A DNA stretch of 60,000 nt, taken from NCBI GenBank assembly GCA_964035545.1, contig OZ037770.1, positions 4,199,662 to 4,259,661 of the forward strand, written 5' to 3'. Under the pieces are notes generated by a model that saw only the letters and a program-made list of their open reading frames with translations, had not been told where the DNA came from and did no database searches. Source of the DNA: Bugula neritina (taxonomy: Eukaryota > Bryozoa > Gymnolaemata > Cheilostomatida > Bugulidae). Both the position numbers and the translations under genes were made by a program. Positions 1 to 12,500 of the stretch are shown here, one piece after another. The number at the start of each line of letters is the position of its first letter. Positions within the stretch are counted from its first letter, which is position 1.

Positions 1-1316
1 AATTAATTTATATAACTGTATAGTTGTGTATGCATATTGCTATGTAATCAATAGTAGTAGTGTGAAGTACAGTATATAACAGTGTTGTACTGTGGGTAGT
101 TAACCTATAGTATAATATAATAAGTACTTCACATAGTAATATGAACTCTATTTAGTCTAGTGTCTAGCTATGTTCACCTTTCTTCTAGTCAATAGTTCAC
201 CCACCTTTCCCTCAATAACTATAATTTGTAACTATAGATTTATTCAATATTGATAATGTAGAAAGTTAAGAGTTGTGTTCTTCTAAAGACAGTTGTATTA
301 AAGTTATTCACCGCTACACAGAAATTAGCTGCCTTCACTAATAAAAAAGGATATTGGTTTTGTCATTTCTTTAACTTTTAAATATTTAATTTTTACTAGT
401 TGTAATTTTGTAATTATATTTCAACTTTTATTGACCTTCAGTGTTTCTATATAATATAATGTAATATAATACCATGTTATTATGACCATTATGTTATTAT
501 AATTATATATTAAAAAGTTATTTATATATAGTAACATAATCATAGCACACTATCCTATATAACACATACCAAGGTTACATATTTGCATGTTCTTCACAAC
601 TTGGTAGTAAAATACTGCTAATTACAGGCAATTATTCATACATTACTTTCACAACTCGTTCCCCTGGTAACTATAATTGGCTATTTATTGTTAGTCTCCA
701 TCTTAGTGTAAGTAGTGTTTAACTACTGTAGGTTATGAGTCTCTGCAGAGTTGATAACTTCATGTTATTGATTGCTCATATAACAGTTTATTAGTTACAT
801 CTCTATTCACTCTTCATTAGTTATATCCTTCTCACATGCTGCCTGCTGCCTTAGCTACTTCTGTCTTCATTTTCTAGTAACTGCCAGACTTTGTAACTCC
901 ATTTCACTTTTGCAAAGTCCTTGAAATCTCTTGTCATACTACCATTTAAAACAAAAATAATTTGATTCAAAAAATTGATGTCAATTTAAATTAAAAATTT
1001 GATTTCAGTTTGAATTAAAAATTTGATTTCAGTTTGAATCAAAACCTTGACTTTGAATTAAATTAAAACTTTCACATATAAGCATTGAGCTATAAGTTAC
1101 ACCAGATGTAGAAACTGGTATGCCTCAGTTTAAAGAGAATGTCATAGATAGAAACTGGGTCCCTTGTTATACTCAAGTTACCTCTAAACTTGTCAGCTTT
1201 GAGCACTGGACCAACTATTCAATGTAGACATTTGCTAATATTCAAAGTGCGATGAAAGTTTTGTAAAATATTCTTTAATGTAGTATATTGGTGTTATGCA
1301 TAGGCCTTTCTTAAGT
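1..1316. other. AT-rich non-coding DNA, probably TMTC3-like intron
   Basis: I find no exon that I can support here. The stretch lies upstream of the last exon of the TMTC3-like gene, so it is probably intron. It contains a short degenerate tandem repeat of about 24 bp at roughly 960-1075, built on a 'ttgatttcagtttgaat' core. Confidence 0.4.
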
Positions 1317-1628
1317 AAACATTGATGTCACCAGTTTATGCTGTGATGTCACTAGTTTAGGCTGTGTTGTCTCCAATTTCTGTAGTATTTATATAATCAA
1401 CTTATGCATTGCTTTCACTATAGAATAGAATAATCAAATAAAGTAGTCATGTCAACAGTTTGCACAGTTGACATTAGTTTATATTATGGTGTCACTAGTT
1501 TATGTTGTGATGTCACTAGTTTATGTTGCGATGTCACTAGTCTATGTGGTTATGTCACTAGTGTATGTTGTGATGTCACTAGTTTATGTTGTGATGTCAC
1601 TAGTTTATGTGGTGATGTCACTAGTGTA
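1317..1628 (+). repeat. 21-bp minisatellite beside a splice acceptor
   Basis: Imperfect tandem copies of a 21-bp unit around 'gatgtcactagtttatgttg' are seen, densest at 1485-1628 with looser copies from about 1325. The period is a multiple of three. The array therefore translates as an open DVTSLCC-type repeat running in frame into the TMTC3-like exon at 1656, but that reading is an artefact of the period. The array stops only 27 bp before the exon, so it occupies the normal branch-point region of the intron. Confidence 0.8.
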
Positions 1629-1655
1629 TATATAATGAAGTCACTTGTGTTGCAG

Positions 1656-1859
1656 TGTTTCTCCAAAGTAAAGAGTCTAGAACCTAGTAACATCCAGGGC
1701 CAACACAACCTCTGTGTAGTCTATGTGGAGAAGGGAGAGCTGGACCTAGCCGAATCCTGTCTTGCTGCCATCATGGCTGCCGCCCCCACTGAGCATTACG
1801 TTCAGCAGCACCTTGCCATTGTCAGACAGCGTCTGGCAGATAAACTAAGACCTACATAG
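1656..1859 (+). CDS. Last coding exon of a TMTC3-like TPR O-mannosyltransferase (partial)
   Basis: The exon encodes the C-terminal 67 residues of a tetratricopeptide-repeat protein and ends at TAG 1857-1859. It follows an acceptor 'tgttgcag' ending at 1655 and starts on a codon boundary. The signature residues are PSNIQGQHNLCVVY, then GELDLAESCL, then a final segment ending QQHLAIVRQRL. From memory this closely matches the last TPRs of animal TMTC3, an ER-membrane protein of the family that O-mannosylates cadherins, where the equivalent motif is PSNVQGKHNLCVVY. Unlike the human protein, this one stops soon after the last TPR helix and lacks the long charged tail. The membrane and catalytic parts lie upstream, outside the window. 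A generic TPR protein is the alternative, but the match around NLCVVY is specific. Confidence 0.78.
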   Translation, partial: CFSKVKSLEPSNIQGQHNLCVVYVEKGELDLAESCLAAIMAAAPTEHYVQQHLAIVRQRLADKLRPT

Positions 1860-3722
1860 ATATTTATTAGTCTATAGAGTAGTTTATATGTGGAATGTTA
1901 TTATACTACTCTGTAAATCTACACTCAGTCACTTATCAGGAGCATTAATCATGAATCTCATTAATTCTAGAATTTTTTTGCAAAAACCTATTCTATGCTG
2001 TTTGCTAGTGCTGAGCTGGTATCGTGGATGTCTTAGCATTCTTCTTTAGTTCTGAGCTTATGGTGTTCACTAAATACCAGAAAAAGCTCTGTGTATTTTG
2101 AGGTTAAGTGGTGTAGTGCTGAAAACAGCAATTACCTAAAATGTCAAGGACTTGTAACAGTCCCAGAACGAAAGTTGTTACCAAATACTGTTACTAGTGC
2201 AGCCCTACTATCTGTTTCACTGATTGCACAGCTCTAAAGACATTAAGTTACGGATTAGCTTAGCTTACTTCTATATTATGTATACTTAATAACTGTTGAG
2301 AATTGAACTAATAGTATTAGAAGAGCATATATTATAAAACTAGTTTTTGTACATTTTAGTTTATTGTTGAATTTCTACTTTACTATTATTTTGCTAAGCA
2401 GGGTATCATTCTAACTACTTGAATTATGATCTGTACATTCCTACTCTGTGATGAAATAAAATATTATATTTTGTAAATTGACATGTGATCAGTTTTCACA
2501 TCCAATGCATGATCTGAATCCACCTTTGATTCATTATCACTGAAGAGGTCAATTTTTGTGAATAAGTGCCTCTAATAACTCCAAACCAGGTGTTTATGGC
2601 TTGTGACTTGAAATTTGCTCAATTTGGACTCTGACATGACTTGTAACTACTTGATGGTAACCCATCCTAATAAATTTCACAGCATAATAAATTACAGTAT
2701 AATTTAACACACCTGTAATATAGCACAGGCTTTTTTCAGTGCATTGAACTATAAATACCATTAAAACTTAATTCTATATACATACCATCTATATTTTAGA
2801 CTCAGTCTTATATTATATAAACTAGTTGTTGAGACTTTACATAAGCTGGTAAAGCTTTTCCCTAATGCATTATAGCTTTTCACATATTATCTCAGCTATG
2901 CCAGCTGTTTCCACATTCATTATAGCTACTACACAATAGCTAACTTTTTTTACTAGTATAAAAACCCAGCATTTTTCACTTATCCACATTCTGGTCTCAC
3001 ACTTGCAACTTATAACTTATGATATAACCTTCTTCACATTGCTATTTTCTTTCATCATGTGATAATAAATATTTCTATACACTTAAAACACAACACTAGT
3101 TAGACTCAGTGCTATATACACACTTTAGACTGAGTATCATATGCTAGTTAGACTATTTGCTATGCTATTTTACAAAAAGTGGTGGTGCTAACCCCCCCCC
3201 CCATATTAGGACTGTGGGCTGTAAGGATACCAGTCTATATTCTATTAATATGATTCAAGTGCACTTAGTTTACAGCTTCTGTCTGGAATTAGTAGTTTGG
3301 AGTGGCTCATACATAATGGACCCTGACCTCTGAGAACTAAGGCTAATCTTATTAGTTACCTGCATGAAGAATCCAGTCTCTTTATTACTCTATAGTACTC
3401 TACCTGCAGTCTACTCTATTTGTGGAGTTTATTGTGTGATTATATGAAGCCCCTTCCTGAATTCCCTTTATCCACTCCTTTATACTTCTACTCACCACTT
3501 TTACTAATTACATAATTGTTTAATCTATACTAAAGTTGAAATCCTATTGTATGTTTCTTAAGTTTTCATATGTGAGGGATTTGAAAGAAACTTATTTTGT
3601 TTCTGTAACAAAAGTTTCTCATGTAACAGTGTAACTGTGGTACTACTATATGTATATAATACTTAGATCTAGCTGTGGTGCAGTTACATCCTAAACAAGT
3701 TATAACTTGCATATTATATAAT
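1860..3722. other. TMTC3-like 3' UTR and intergenic DNA
   Basis: A canonical AATAAA at 2455-2460, followed by T/G-rich sequence, is the likely poly(A) signal of the TMTC3-like gene. This gives a 3' UTR of about 0.6 kb. The rest, to the transposon-like element at 3723, is AT-rich with a C10 run near 3190 and no supportable gene. Confidence 0.5.
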
Positions 3723-4487
3723 CACTGCGTTTCCATGAAGGCGAATGAATGCGTACGAGTGCCCGTACGGATTGCATCGAAGGAAAAACCACACGTTTCT
3801 ATGCAATCCGTACGAAGTTATCTTCTCTTTGCAACTGTGACTGCTGAACTAAAATGATAATTAATATGGCCAACTTTGAGTTTGAGTTCATGCACAACGG
3901 CAATTTTTTAATTCTGTCCCCACTTTTGATAGATTAAATCAATCAAATACACAAACTTTGAGTCAGTTTATTTAAAATAAAAAAGCATAAACCAATGAAA
4001 GCATAAAGTATTTCTCGATCGATAAACTTAAGCCCAAAAGTAATTTAAATTTCCAAAATGAAAATAGCTGTCAACTTATTTTTAGCTTGGAAAAGCTTTG
4101 GCTTACGGAAAATTTTTATAAATTTAAGATGATTAGTAACTATTCTAAATAATAGCAGCTATGATAAATAAAATGATTTAAAATTTTTAAAAGCCGAAGT
4201 TCACTTTAGCGTAGGTTGTAACTTATAATTATTGTTTACATCGCGTAACTATGTAACTAGCCGCCACAAATGCTGATCTCTGCCTCCGGCACAAAAGGTT
4301 TCATTCGATTTAACCGAAGGAACCATTTCCATTATGCGCATAATGCGAAGGAAAATTTTCATCGAAGGAGCCGTTCGGTGTAATTTCCGGCTGCGGTTTT
4401 GCTTCGATGCAACTGTTTCCATAGGGCGAATGAGAAAATCCATTCGCATAATGCGATAATGGAAACGCAGTGAATGGAAACGCAGTG
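3723..4487. mobile_element. CACTG-type non-autonomous TIR element
   Basis: The element begins CACTGCGTTTCCAT at 3723 and ends with the exact reverse complement ATGGAAACGCAGTG at 4459-4472. The last 15 bp are repeated once more, ending at 4487. Sub-terminal sequences are also related, with 'gaatgcg'-rich segments near both ends. The flanking bases are AAT on both sides, consistent with a 3-bp target-site duplication. CACT[A/G] termini with short duplications suggest the EnSpm/CACTA group, but no transposase is present, so the assignment is inference. Short open frames inside it (for example 3675-3857 and 4249-4537) are not genes. Confidence 0.7.
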
Positions 4488-5084
4488 AATATGTGTTTAA
4501 TATTTAAACATGAAATAAATTGTTCCTTGTTCAACAAGTTTTATCTGGCTTCGCTCAATTTTCCCAGATATTGAGTATAAAAGGCACATCATGAATAACT
4601 TATATTACAGTCATTATTTATATAATATACAATGTGACAATTCATATGCTCCCTCACTCCACCCTTCTGAGTGAGCTTGAATATCACTTTATCTACTTGC
4701 GTGGCATTAAATTAACTATACTAATACACCATGACTCAACTGAATAGTATTTTATATAGTTAATAGGACTCGCAATGCTATATATAACATATCACGTGAA
4801 ATAATATAATATATTCAACGTTATAATATATATTTTAATATACACGCAATATACGACATATCTACACTGTTTGATATACATATATGCAATAATATGTTAT
4901 TGTATTCTTTATATTTTAATATATATTATAGTGCATCATATAGCATTGTGTTTTAACACACACTGTTACACAATGTAGCTTGTAAAATAAATCGTATAAT
5001 ATGTTATATATACTTTATATTAACATAGGTTTTTGGAATATTACCTATTTTTAAATAAAATACTTTTTTCCACCTTAAAGGTTT
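4488..5084. other. AT-rich intergenic DNA
   Basis: This is very AT-rich sequence with runs of 'tataata' and no gene or RNA that I can support. Confidence 0.4.
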
Positions 5085-5271
5085 GCAGGCAGGCTAAGGA
5101 TAATGCCCTTCCCAATGCTATTTAAGGTTTCAGGGCTAATATATGTAGGACAGTGGTAGTAATGACCTGATGCTCTTCATAACATCACCTCTGGTACAGC
5201 TGGAGTTCGAACCTGTGACAATTAGGTCATGCTAGGCCAGTGCTCTGACCGCTGGACCATATATACTAGCT
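5085..5271 (-). mobile_element. tRNA-derived SINE fragment
   Basis: Read on the minus strand, it starts TGGTCCAGCGGTCAGAGCACTGG (A-box-like) and has the B box GGTTCGAACTCC at about 5202-5213. A body segment with 'ggtgatg...aagagcatcagg' follows. The element at 43,884-44,217 shares this body and the order of its parts, so they belong to one SINE family. It cannot be a working tRNA gene because no acceptor stem closes. Confidence 0.65.
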
Positions 5272-5854
5272 AGTACTAACCATCTGGCTATACCATGGCA
5301 TTATATAATAATAGCATTAATTTAGCAAAATAATGCTAATTTTAGTTTTATTTAACGGCTGTAACAGTTTACAATGTAGACCAGAGGCTTGAGGCATGGC
5401 ACTGGGGCTAATTTACTTTCTGAATGCCACAGAGATTAAAATTACACGGCCTTCTTGGTTCTAGCTGACAGGAATGTGATTGTATGAAGTATAGACCAAA
5501 ATGAGCTTGAAACTGCAGTAAATACAACAATACACACACAATATGTATACAATAAGAGTAGTCACAGGTATTTTAAATATTTTCAAAATGCTGTAGTTTT
5601 CATTCTGCTGTAACAGAGTCCATGCAGCTCAAGCTAATATTACTGTGAGTTGAACTTCAAATCAAAACATTCTTTAGATAAGCAGTAAATCGTGAATTTT
5701 AGCTGTAATAAATCATAGTATATGATGTAAACAGTATATTTGTGAGTACATTTATAGATAATGGAATATGATTCCCACCCCCATTGATTCAGTTAGCCAT
5801 TAAGTAAACAAGTCGATAGACAAACTCATTCATCATTACTGACCGCAAACACTA

Positions 5855-5945
5855 CACTAATCACGCGCACGTGACGCGAAATCATTCAGCCACGCCCCTA
5901 CATTTCTCCGCCGGCTTATTTTACTATAGTTCCGGTAACGGTCTC
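5855..5945. promoter_or_regulatory. G+C-richer segment with E-box and GC-box-like motifs
   Basis: In otherwise AT-rich DNA there is a cluster of 'acgcgcacgtgacgcg' (E-box CACGTG flanked by CpG), 'cacgcccc' and 'ctccgccgg'. It lies about 0.6 kb upstream of the tetraspan gene start. It could be a distal promoter or enhancer, but no transcript evidence is available. Confidence 0.3.
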
Positions 5946-6335
5946 TTCCATGCACTAAGTGTATTGTAAGCTAGATTTTATTGCAAGCTGCCACAGAAGT
6001 GTGGTTTGAGCCCCACCACAACGACTAGCCTTTCTAATTTCTGCACTGTTCCGTGCTGGATCAGACAATGTATAATATAAAACTGTACATTTAGTGCAAT
6101 GAACTCAGTTGCTATAAATAAAGCTCATTTTAAACTGGATTACTAGCTACTAGCTTAGAGTCTTTAGACATCATGATGACTTACTAGTAAGAAATTATAG
6201 AATACCCAGTAGAATTATTGCTGTTGAATAAAGAAATTGTGTTAAACTCAATATACAACTTATTACTGAGTTAAACCGATAATTTTATACTATTTATAGC
6301 TCCAATGCTTTTACAATGCCTCCCTGCATTTAAAC

Positions 6336-6548
6336 CAGATTGGCGCAGTATAATTGGTTATTGGACGCATGCGAGGATGTGATTGGGTAGTTAAGTTGAA
6401 CGTCCGCCGCCTATACGGGGATTTGCTATTATCATAATAGACTCATTGTTCTGCTAAAACAGGTTTTTCAGTCAGTAAATAGAAGCCTGTGTAGCTTGTA
6501 AGGTAACTTGAGTTCTTCCCATTTTTCTTATAAATCAACATAGTCGCC
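6336..6548 (+). promoter_or_regulatory. Probable core promoter and 5' leader of the tetraspan gene
   Basis: Four inverted CCAAT boxes (ATTGG at about 6339, 6353, 6360 and 6382) surround a palindromic 'cgcatgcg' that resembles an NRF1 half-site pair. A small G+C-rich patch, 'cgtccgccgcc', follows. This spacing of NF-Y-type sites is typical of TATA-less animal promoters. The start codon context at 6549 is 'gccATGt', a reasonable Kozak match. Confidence 0.45.
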
Positions 6549-9500
6549 ATGTCTCGTCCCTACGGTGGTGCCGCTGGAACTCACATGTTCTTTGGTCTCC
6601 TTTCCATAGCAGCAGGAATAAGTTGGATTTGCATCCTGTACTTCTACCAACCACTTTTTGTCGATGGAAAATCCATTCTCTCAGGATACAGCGAATGGGT
6701 TTCAGTGGTGATGTCCGCAAAAATTATCTGCGGATTTTGGGTAAGTATGAAAAACATTGACAATAAAATAAACCTTTATTTTGTTATTAAAATAAGATCA
6801 CAAAGGGTTATGTAGCAGTATTACTATCAGTATGAACTAAATTGTGTTTATAACTTTAAATTGAAATTTTCTTGGGAGGTGCGATTGGGTTTGTTGGGAT
6901 TGCAATCATTATCACTATCGGAATGATCACGATGAGTGAGTGAATGTAGTGCATTTTGTGACTTACTTCAAATACTGTAATTTATTTTTTTAATTTTAGT
7001 TCCTTGTACTTGTAGTGAAACTAAAAGCAATGGAGTTATTTGTATTAATTTTTTTTTAAATATATATCAGGGTTGGGGTAATTGTAATTTGTAATTGTAA
7101 TTGGCTGTAATTAATTACATTTTTTCAAGTAATTGAATGTAATTTGTAATTGAGGTTTAAAAATGTAATTGTAATTGTAATTGTAATTAATTACATATCT
7201 AATGTAATTGATTTTTACAATTACTTTATAATTACATGTCAATTACTTCAAACTTTTAAATCTTAAAAAACTCCTTCTTTTTCTACAATGCCTACTGTTA
7301 AATAACAAGTTCAGATAGTTAGGTCAATATAGCATAGGGTCATTCCATGCCAGCTCACCGAATTGCCCGCGTCTATTTGCGTCTCAGATTTTGTTCATGT
7401 TTACACCAAATAGACCTACACATGCCTCAAGTACTCTTCTTCAGTATTTTGACCTGACACAAATTTTTTTTGAGAACTGACTACTTTTGTAGACAAAGGT
7501 TGAGAAACATTTTGAGGAAAATTTGTGATTTCTACTTTTAGACTAATCTATAAACGTCTATATCTCAATCATTTTTCTAGACTGAGCCTTAAAATTTGCT
7601 GTGTGATTTGAAAATATCTATCAATTTGCACTAGTAGCAATACATACTACAGAATACTTTGTGTGCATATATGCAAAGTCATTGAATATGAACAAAACTT
7701 TGTAAATTTTGAAAAATTTCAAATACTCGCCTAATCAAATTTTAAATTACTTATAAATTGGTCTAAAAGTATAAATCACAAATTTTTCTCAAAATATTTT
7801 CCAACCTTTGTTTACCAAAGTAGTAATTTCTCAAAATGTTTTTGTGTCAGGCCAGAAATATTCACGAATGATAATCTCAACATGTGTAGGTCCATTCAGT
7901 GTAAATATGAGCAAAATCTGAAACACAAAGACGTGGGACCTCTTGAAAGTTGGTTGATTTGGTATGGAATGACCCTATAGTATCACTGTAGAAAATAAAA
8001 GAGGTTCACCACTGTCAACACTGCCCCTGGTAGTTAGACCCTAGAAGTGACTTCTATTTATTTCTTGTGAGAACAAAAGTAATTGTAATTGTAATTAATT
8101 ACATTGCCATGTAATTGTAATTGTAATTAATTACATTTATTTTTAACTGTAATTATAATTGTAATTGTAATTGACAAATCTTCATGTAATTGTAATTGTA
8201 ATTAATTACATTCACATGTAATTGACCCCAACCCTGATATATATACATTTGGCTGTAGCCAATAGCCATAGCTGATAGCAGACGTTTTTACATCAATTTG
8301 CCCACTTTTATAGAGTTATAGTTTTTCCAGCTTGTGATTTAGTTAATAGGTTTCTAATTCAGACTGTTACCGTGACTATCTAATTACTTCACTCATCTTA
8401 CTGAGCTTTAAAAACATTTTTCAGTCACATGTTTATCTTGACATTGGCTAGCCTTCTTTTATCTGCTAAATAGAGTGGGTGGTCATGCTGTATGCACGCA
8501 GTAACAGGTCTTCTTGCTGTTAGGATTTCAGACTAAAATGTCATTGTTTCTCCATCCACTTGTAGTTGGTGTGGCACATTTGTCTAGTTTTAATCTTTCA
8601 GCTATTTGTTTAATAAATTTCTATGAATAAAAGGGACCCTACTTTTGGCTTAAATTTTTCTCTTTATAGGATGAAACCTGATTAATTGATGGACACATTT
8701 TTGACTTTTGGATTCAGAGCAATCATTTCTATAGTCAATACTGGTGTGACTCAGAAAGTTTTTGCACTCAGTGATACTGTGGTAGTTAGACTAATGATAT
8801 AATGTGTATCGGCCATTTGTAATAAGTTTCAAAGATTATTACCAGAAAACAAAATAAGATTTTACTCATTTGTTCTCTGAACGTATATTTCAGATTCACT
8901 CCGATATCACCTAAACAGAACGGCAGTAGCGTAGGACCTAAACAGAATGGTAGTAGTGTAGGACCTAAACAGAACGGTAGTAGCGTAGGACCTAAATAGA
9001 GTTGTAGTAGGTATACATGCTGTATGCCTGTTGATCTTGTCCCATAACATTCCACTGGTTGTTATTCTATACAGGCAATTCATAATAGCGTGCTTTGTCC
9101 AATCATTTCTTATAGTTATTCATCTTAGATTGATTCACTCTACTACCAGCGTAATAGTTATAAAGCCATCACGTGCACCTGATCAAGTCACTGGCTTCAC
9201 AAGAATATGTAATTATAATAGTTTATGGCCTTGGTTCCCTAAATGCTATACAGTTTTAACTACGTTTGTCTGTCAAGGGTTACCTTATTACACCAGTAGG
9301 ATTCATGGCTAATAGTGATGTATTATTATGTTACGCCAGAAATGGGGAAAAGTAGAAGGGAAAGTTTTTGATTTACAAATCATTGTGAAACTTGACATGA
9401 TTTTCTTAAAAAAGTACATTATTTCCCCTTAATGAACATGTACTTGGTTGCCCATTAAGTTTTCCTTATCTAAGCTTGTGAAATGATTTGAATCATGTAA

Positions 9501-12500
9501 GTAAATTGTAATTCACGCCTTCTATATCCGTAGTCAATAAGACTTGCTGAATTTTTTTCATTGTGACCTAGATATTTGTGGAACAAACAGAGTTATCAAA
9601 TCAATGATTACATCATTTGCCCCTCTTTTACTTGTGGCTAGTGACAGCTTAGGCCACAAAGCTGGAATGGAGAAATAATGTATTTTCAACACAGTATTGT
9701 TATTAGTATTAGAACTAGGGATAGCTTTGAATATAATCACAACAAGATGAAGATGTTTGATTCCAAGTGTTGAATTATAATTAAACCTGAACAATATTGT
9801 TACTACATTACTGACAGTGTTATTGTCAGTCATTATAAATTCTTCAACAGTATGCATTAGTTGGTTGCTCAAGCCTTGTTAGTCAAAGTGTGTACTATGT
9901 GAAACCCAAAGTTGATTGGCAATGATCACTGACACGGCTGGCAAGGTGAGTGCAGGTGTCACCATGGAAGGTGCCAAACACTGAAGTCTTGGCCATCAAT
10001 CGCAGTCTTAGTTACACGTATCCAGGGTAAAATAGGTCATACATTACAAGTCGAGCTTTAATTTGAAATATTCTAATAAGTCAGTTAGTATTGATACTCA
10101 ATAGCTAGAGTCTAATTTCTCAACTTCAAGACTAGTAGTGTTTGTAGACTTCAAATAGAGAGCTGAGCTGGTTTACTGGGAGATGAGGCATTGTTTTAAA
10201 ACCACAAATATCCAGTGTTTATCTTCACAGTTGAATATGATGCTTCATAGACTGTATAGTCAGTCATCTCAGCCTAGTCTGGGAGTAGCAGTGTAGGCTA
10301 GAGGGTCTAGTGTGCCCTCCCCTAACCACAACTCTGCCGTAGACTGAGATCTAGTAATTCTCCAGGCTACCCACATCTTGCACTGACTCAGATCATATGG
10401 TGATGCCAAGGCATGACTAGGCAGTCAACGCTGCTACTTTGAGTTATTCACTTTCCTTAGCAAACTATTTTTATTTCTCTTCTCCAGTTTTACAAATCTT
10501 CAAGTTTCGCTGAGATAACTCAATGTGTTGGTGTTTACCTCAAAAATATGGGGAAAAAAATGTTCAAATTATTTCAACTCTTGCCTGAAATATTTTAAGA
10601 TCGCCACAATTACAAGTTGTTTGCTGTATGTTGTCATAGTGACAGGCTGTTGTGACTAGGAATGCTTTAGGAATACAGGTTTGCTTTCAATTTGTGATGA
10701 TTTCAAGCCTTTCTACTGAAGGTCAACTACCTTGAAAGGTGTCTTATTCTGATAGACATACTAGGGGAGTGTGACCTCATCTGTTGAGGTTTCCATTAGC
10801 CTTAGGTTAGAGATTACAGCTACTAATGGTACTGTTACTAAAGCTAATTTTGGCCTGAGACTTTTGTAAAAGTGGAGAAATATTGGCACTCTGCCAAGCA
10901 TGGAACATGTAGTGGTAATATTCATTTGCTTTCAACTCTTCTGAACTTCTGAAGAATGTGATTAATTAGTTACTTGTAGGCAAACATCCTGTTGGCATGG
11001 CTATTCCTCCTAGCTAGGTAGTACTTGCTACTATAGTGACTAGACAGGGTCTGTCCCAGTTGTCTTCAATAGTGAAACGTTACAAGTTATGGTGGCTTTT
11101 AACAATAACCATAAATTAGCTAAAATAGGTACTCTTTCTACTACTAGGAGCACAGCATTCTGCTATAGTAAAAGGAAAGGCCACAATAAATGTGACATAA
11201 ACTGGTACCAATGTATAAAGTAAATTAACTATCCACTTTTTTAAATTAGCAATTCTTACGCAACCAGCTGAATGCTCTATTACCATAAAAACTGAGCTAT
11301 TCACTGCCTTTATACTATACTCCATAGCTTTGGTTTTATTGCAACCTGACAAATTTCTCACCTTAGAAAGGATATTTGTCAGCCTGTTATATATATTAGC
11401 TTGAGTTTGCTAGGTGCTTCACTTTACTTCAAGTTATAACGGTAATTGTATCAAAACCTTTCTCCTTATTGACGATAAGAAGGCTGTACCTCCACAGGAA
11501 GTGACGTCATCAAGTTGAAAATGTGCCAGACAGTCCAGGAATATGTTTTGCTAAAGCTGCTATTGTCTAGCACTTCTTAGACCAACACCTTGAATCTTCA
11601 CAGATTCCTAGTTCATAGTACTCAGTGTTGGTGCTGCCAATGCTGACAGTAGGCCGCTAGCCCCTTCCAGTTGTGGCGAATAGTAAAACCATTTTATTCT
11701 CTACATGCTGTTCAATTCAGGACATTTATATTAAATAAACCTGCAGTTTTTCCATAAAACTGTTGAAATTTTGAAAAAATGGCTGACGGGCGAATTGTCC
11801 ACTAGAAGCAGTGTATTTACGTCGTCATGCACGTTCTGTTCCTGTTAAACTCTCTGCTTCTCATATTAAGCCAATGAGTAAGTTACAGCAAAATTCTTCG
11901 CTGTCAAAAAATGTACAATTCAATTGTGTTCTTCTATTTCCCAGGACAGAGTTTTTCAACTAACTTTAAATACCCATTTGTTAGCTTTTCATTGGTCTCT
12001 CAAATACAGTTTTCAACTTGTTTGTGGTATTTGAATTAGCATGAGTTAAAAAAACAGACATAGAGTCTTGTCAATAGTGTGCAAAGTTTGCAACTGTAAG
12101 AGGAATACAAAATCAATATAGCATTCAGTTACTGTTATAATGCCCTATTACACAACTAATACACAACTAGTACACTGCGTGCTTCAACATTTGCTAACAT
12201 TCATTTAGTCCCTGCACTTACATGCAGACATTTTCATCAAAGACTGGCTGATTTAATTAATTTTTTATAATTATATTTACTGGTACAATGCTTATTAGCA
12301 TTGCAAGTGGCTGTGCAGTCAGTTATTAATATTTACTAGTTTTATGTATTTTGGAAATTAAAAATAATATGTTCATATCTCTATTGATAGTTAAACTCAG
12401 AAGGACAAAATAGTTTAAACTTGATTGATGAGACTCAATTTGACTTGAATTGACTTTCTAACCAAAGTCATAAACTATTCCAAGCAATATTTCAACTCAA

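Noticed and set aside
1317-1628. A regularly spaced repeat that could suggest a CRISPR array
   Set aside because: It is a direct tandem minisatellite with no unique spacers, in a eukaryotic intron. The 27-bp array at 8910 is the same kind of repeat.
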